A stretch of 8,862 nucleotides of DNA from CBFHSD01 sp965658375. Its GTDB lineage: Bacteria > Bacteroidota > Bacteroidia > Flavobacteriales_G > Salibacteraceae. The translations under genes and the position numbers were made by a program. Every line of letters begins with the position of its first letter. The first letter of the stretch is position 1. A model generated the notes under the pieces. The model did not search any database. It was not told where the DNA came from and was given only the letters and a program-made list of their open reading frames with translations. Location of the stretch: contig CBFHSD010000066.1 of NCBI GenBank assembly GCA_965658375.1, positions 1 to 8,862 of the forward strand, given 5' to 3'. This document shows, one piece after another, positions 5,702-8,862 of the stretch.

Positions 5702-6451
5702 TTAGTAGATCGTATGGCTTCCGTCTTTGTTAAACCCAATGCTAGGAAGCGATTTGTGTGTCATAAAATAGGTATGGGCCTCCATTAAAGAACTCCAAAG
5801 AGGCCTGAATTCTTGGTACTGAGCCGTACCATGTGTTTTCATATTTTCTTGGCTGGGTACAAAAGGAAAAATAGTAACCGGTATACTTTGCTGTCCATTG
5901 TTCTTGGCTTCTACACAATACAAGTAAACCGTTTGAATGTGGGTGTTGGTGATGGGAATACACCCGATAGTGACACACTTACCATGAATGAAAATGTCTC
6001 CACCAAGACTTTGTTTATGGCCCAGTATTCGGTCTGATTTATTGGGATAATTGATCCCCAATGAAAGGTAAAAATTACTCGTAGGATTGAAACGATCTAT
6101 GTGGTAAAAACCTTCAGGCACTTGGCGGTCGCCTTGTTTTCTTTTGGGACCCAATTGACCAGATGATTCACAGATAGCTATTGTTTCTAGCAGTTGGTAG
6201 GTCTTATCGCTGTTGTTTTTTCCCCATAACTCAAGCAGCCCTTCTTCTTTAAAAGCTCTGATGTAGACCGTTAACTTCCCTTGCTCAATGTTATGTTTTT
6301 CCAACACTGCTTTAACATTTGTTTCTTTCTCGGTATAGGCTTCGCGCACTCTTTTATAGCGCAGTTGTTCGGCTTTGAAATCATTCAAAATCCAGGAGGC
6401 AGATAAGAGAAGAAAGAACACCCCAAATGCGGAGAAGAAGAGCTTTCTCAT
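5702..6451 (-). CDS. L,D-transpeptidase family protein, YafK-like
   Basis: A 249-residue protein from ATG (6449-6451). An N-terminal hydrophobic segment (about 4-22) is a signal anchor or uncleaved signal peptide, so the rest is expected in the periplasm. The YkuD catalytic region is clear: GDIFIHGKCVTIGC at 151-164, with His156 and the presumed nucleophile Cys164, followed by IPITN, which is the YafK-type variant of the HGxxxxxGC motif. The upstream CESSGQLGPKRKQGD and VPEGFYHIDRFNP stretches are also family-typical. Such enzymes make or cut cross-links or attach proteins to peptidoglycan through meso-diaminopimelate. The ATG overlaps the stop codon of the FGE-fold gene by four bases, so the two are translationally coupled. 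Exact reaction and partner protein are not readable here. Confidence 0.88.
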   Translation of the reverse strand: MRKLFFSAFGVFFLLLSASWILNDFKAEQLRYKRVREAYTEKETNVKAVLEKHNIEQGKLTVYIRAFKEEGLLELWGKNNSDKTYQLLETIAICESSGQLGPKRKQGDRQVPEGFYHIDRFNPTSNFYLSLGINYPNKSDRILGHKQSLGGDIFIHGKCVTIGCIPITNTHIQTVYLYCVEAKNNGQQSIPVTIFPFVPSQENMKTHGTAQYQEFRPLWSSLMEAHTYFMTHKSLPSIGFNKDGSHTIY

Positions 6452-7290
6452 TCTTCAATTATTTCCATGAACACCCGAAAGCCAACATCCCAGCTTTGGT
6501 CTTCGTATGGGGTAGCTTTGGGTTCTGGAGCAACAACCAAGTAGTCTTCTGTAGTATTCCAAGATCCGCCAAAGGCTGAATGGTCTACATCACTCACCAT
6601 CTCTGCTACATTTCCAGATATGTTAAAGCATTCGTAATCATTTGGAAAATAAGAGTATACAGGAGCTGTAAGAAAGGAACCGTCTGCTATAAAATCGAAA
6701 TAATTTTCCTTTTCTTGTGATGCTGGCTTGAAATTGGCCAAGTGGCATCCTTTGGCATTTCTAGTTTCTTGACCATTCCATGGGTAAGGTGCATTTACTA
6801 CATTTCCTTTGGCTGCAACCGTCCATTCTTTTTGCGTTGGCAAGCGAAACAAGACTTTTTCATACTTCTTTTTCGGGTGAGTATTGTGGTATTCTGTATG
6901 CCATTTACAATATGCTTGAGCGTTATCTTTACTTACCCCAACAATAGGAGAGTTATCGTATGCTGGGTGACTGAAATACAGTTGCGTCATCGGTTCCATG
7001 TAGGCAGTTCCATTGTCCCAAACGCTAGAGTCGTACATGGCAGCTTGATAAGTTTCATTCGATTTTTTAGATTTCAATTCAGAGAGGTAAAATCTGTAAT
7101 CTGTATTTGTGGTTTCGCACTTAGAAACAAAGAGTGTTTCATTGATAGGGCTAAAATTTTTGTGGATTTTCTTTGAAGAGATGTCTTCTTGAGCGAAATT
7201 GGTGTTAGAAAAAACGAGCACAATTAAGAGAGCGTGTATGCTTTTCAAAAGGCAAATATTTTTAGAGATTGATAAAGGTAAAACGCTCAT
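6448..7290 (-). CDS. Secreted FGE-fold (SUMF1/FGE-sulfatase domain) protein lacking the active-site cysteines
   Basis: A 280-residue protein from ATG (7288-7290); the TTG two codons upstream is less likely. Residues 1-33 form a signal peptide (ALLIVLVFSNTNFA, cleavage likely before QE). The mature part has the formylglycine-generating-enzyme fold: ETTNTDYRFYL early on, PIVGVSKDNAQAYCKW, FRLPTQKEWTVAAKG, NISGNVAEMV, GGSW, and a final DVGFRVFMEI. True FGE enzymes have a CxxxxC pair in the segment after GGS; here it reads NTTEDYLVVAPEP with no cysteine. It is therefore probably not a sulfatase activator but a structural or binding member, as with gliding-related Gld proteins of Bacteroidota that share this fold. 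It overlaps the L,D-transpeptidase gene (ATGA) and lies 68 bases after the MscS gene. Confidence 0.88.
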   Translation of the reverse strand: MSVLPLSISKNICLLKSIHALLIVLVFSNTNFAQEDISSKKIHKNFSPINETLFVSKCETTNTDYRFYLSELKSKKSNETYQAAMYDSSVWDNGTAYMEPMTQLYFSHPAYDNSPIVGVSKDNAQAYCKWHTEYHNTHPKKKYEKVLFRLPTQKEWTVAAKGNVVNAPYPWNGQETRNAKGCHLANFKPASQEKENYFDFIADGSFLTAPVYSYFPNDYECFNISGNVAEMVSDVDHSAFGGSWNTTEDYLVVAPEPKATPYEDQSWDVGFRVFMEIIEE

Positions 7291-7358
7291 GTGCAATTCT
7301 TTATTGTCTATTTATACAATCAAGAAGCAAGGGGAAAAAGTAGTGAGCCGTATTCGCA

Positions 7359-8862
7359 TCAATCTTCTTTCTTCTTACTTTCTGTAATCTCACGTTTTGG
7401 AATTGGATTGGCAATACCCATTTCTTCCAATATTTGATACACTTCTAATTGTACTTCAGAGGTGGTTTCAACCGGGTTTTTATTCAACCAGAAAAGTACT
7501 CTAAACTGATGTGCATAGTCAGAGGAGCCAAGGTAAAGTGCCATGGGTGCAGGGTTCTTTAAAACAGTGTCTTTGGCCGCAATCAATTCTTGTATTCTAA
7601 GTAAAACTTCATCGGGATTTGCTTCTAGTTTGGTGGTAACCATCAGTTCTCTTCTGCGATTGGAATCAGAAAGCGTCCAGTTGGTTACTCTTCCGCTAAT
7701 AAATTCTTGATTCGGGATGATCACCTCTGCGCCATCCCAAGAGCGCACGGTGCAACTTCTTAAACCAATTACTTTAACGGTTCCTTCTGTAGTTCCAGCA
7801 GCAATAATATCACCTTCGTGAATGGGTCTTTCAAAAATGAGAATGAGCCCGCTTATAAAATTGGCTACAATGTTTTGCAAACCAAAACCAATACCAACTC
7901 CTAAACCACCGGCTAAGAAACCTAGCTTGTCTAAACCAACTCCTAAAGACGATACCGCTAAGAAAAAACCAAGAACCACAATGCTGTATTTAGTCATCAT
8001 GGCAATGGCTTTGGGTACGCCTCGTTTAAGGCTCAAAGACAAGAGTAAATCTTCTTGTAATAAGGCTCTTATAATGTTAGAGATAAGAATAGCTCCTAGA
8101 AAAACGAAAATGAATTGCGCAAACTGTTGAATAGAAAAGCTGAGTTCTCCGTAGTTATATTCTTGCGTATAAAAGTCTAACCACATTTGGTTGAGTGGTT
8201 GGGCAATCATTGCTTTTCTTAAAATAGATCTTAGCCATGCCCAAGACAAGATTAATAAGAGCACCTGCGAAAGCCTTTTGAGAATAACAATGCGTTCTTT
8301 TTGAACAGACTTTAGCCTTGAAACAAAACTGTCTGTTAAAATGAAAAAGAGAATGCCATAAGAGACCCTAAACAAGATCACAGCAATTAAGCCTGATACA
8401 AAAGAGTAAACGATAATGCTGGCAATGATTTGCGAGAACCCAACGTACCCGAAAATTTGCAATAGCACAGATAAGAACATAAGAACAACTAATACGGGAG
8501 ATGCTTGACTTAAAAAATGCCAAAAAGAACTGTTGTATTTGTGGGCTTTTTTACGGTGCTTGAAAACAAGATATGTGGCCGCCAAGCCACCCAAACTTTC
8601 TACAAGCATAATCCACCTGTCAAAACCATACGCGCTGCCAATGATTTGAAAAATCTGATCAATAACGTATAAAATGATGATGATGATTAAAGGAAGTCGA
8701 AGCTCTGGAATAACAATTTTGAAACCTATAATGAAAAGGGGGATGATGGCAAGGCAAATGAGAAGAGGTTGAAGGTTAAATGGTACAACAGGGTAAATGA
8801 GGTAGGTAAGCACCACAGAGATTAAAAACCAGATGAGCCATGGGAAGGTGAAAAGTGGAAGA
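7359..8862 (-). CDS. MscS-family mechanosensitive ion channel (5' end outside window)
   Basis: The frame is open without a stop from TGA (7359-7361) to the right edge, so the protein continues beyond the window and the GTG at 8816 is not its start: residues such as TFPWLIWFLISVVL precede it in frame. About 500 residues are visible. The N-terminal two thirds hold many hydrophobic helices. Then comes the conserved MscS pore helix and beta domain: LGFLAGGLGVGIGFGLQ (glycine- and alanine-rich pore lining), NIVANFISGLILIFERPI, EGDII, VRSWDGAEVIIPNQEF and VTNWT, ending in the alpha/beta C-terminal domain and a lysine-rich tail. Such channels open under membrane tension and release solutes on osmotic down-shift. 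The long N-terminal part makes it a larger MscS homologue rather than the 286-residue E. coli type. It may be cotranscribed with the FGE-fold and L,D-transpeptidase genes downstream, all envelope-related. Confidence 0.94.
   Translation of the reverse strand, partial: LPLFTFPWLIWFLISVVLTYLIYPVVPFNLQPLLICLAIIPLFIIGFKIVIPELRLPLIIIIILYVIDQIFQIIGSAYGFDRWIMLVESLGGLAATYLVFKHRKKAHKYNSSFWHFLSQASPVLVVLMFLSVLLQIFGYVGFSQIIASIIVYSFVSGLIAVILFRVSYGILFFILTDSFVSRLKSVQKERIVILKRLSQVLLLILSWAWLRSILRKAMIAQPLNQMWLDFYTQEYNYGELSFSIQQFAQFIFVFLGAILISNIIRALLQEDLLLSLSLKRGVPKAIAMMTKYSIVVLGFFLAVSSLGVGLDKLGFLAGGLGVGIGFGLQNIVANFISGLILIFERPIHEGDIIAAGTTEGTVKVIGLRSCTVRSWDGAEVIIPNQEFISGRVTNWTLSDSNRRRELMVTTKLEANPDEVLLRIQELIAAKDTVLKNPAPMALYLGSSDYAHQFRVLFWLNKNPVETTSEVQLEVYQILEEMGIANPIPKREITESKKKED

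Noticed and set aside
6742..7176. Plus-strand 144-aa frame opposite the FGE-fold gene
   Set aside because: Antisense shadow of a gene with clear family motifs; the translation is cysteine- and phenylalanine-rich with no plausible domain.
7822..8130. Plus-strand 102-aa frame opposite the MscS gene
   Set aside because: Antisense of the conserved pore region; its lysine/proline-rich sequence follows from the glycine-rich codons on the other strand.

Overview
The window looks like chromosome of an A+T-rich member of the Bacteroidota (Flavobacteriia or Cytophagia type). Supporting this are a secreted formylglycine-generating-enzyme-fold protein, an SDR / small membrane protein / AraC gene set of a kind I associate with this phylum, weak Shine-Dalgarno signals and protein style. 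This is an inference from gene content; no rRNA or marker gene is present. Almost everything is coded on the minus strand. The exception is the 3' end of a thioredoxin gene at the left edge, closed by a clear intrinsic terminator.

Layout from left to right. 1-277: thioredoxin 3' end (+) and terminator. 383-697: a RelE/ParE-type toxin gene (-) broken by one in-frame stop, with no antitoxin beside it. 764-3168: a tight minus-strand operon, transcribed SDR oxidoreductase, then a four-helix membrane protein, then an AraC-family regulator. 3263-5668: an array of five structured repeats interleaved with three unrelated small genes (DUF4345 membrane protein, a multi-span membrane protein of unknown function, and a small soluble protein resembling the Imm11/DUF1629 immunity family). 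5702-7290: two genes overlapping by 4 bp, a secreted FGE-fold protein and a YafK-like L,D-transpeptidase. 7359-8862: an MscS-family mechanosensitive channel whose 5' end lies outside the window.

The most interesting region is 3263-5668. On the gene strand each small gene is followed directly by a repeat with the layout of an integron attC site: a left core close to RYYYAAC, an inner inverted pair, and a right core close to GTTRRRY. Four of the five repeats share AAYKKTTKGGCTA (plus strand) at fixed spacing. The start of each cassette matches the inverse complement of the left core of its own repeat, not that of its neighbour: 10/10 bases for the 301-aa gene and 8/8 for the DUF4345 gene. That is what is expected if the units were once circular cassettes. 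Genes end inside or within about 10 bp of the repeats. No integrase is visible, so this looks like a cluster of attC sites lacking an integrase (CALIN) or a Bacteroidota-specific equivalent. One unit (5481-5600) appears to hold a repeat and no gene.

A run of 99 Ns (3714-3812) lies inside the DUF4345 gene. The flanking codons join into a normal-length family member if nothing is missing, so the gap may be a scaffolding artefact.
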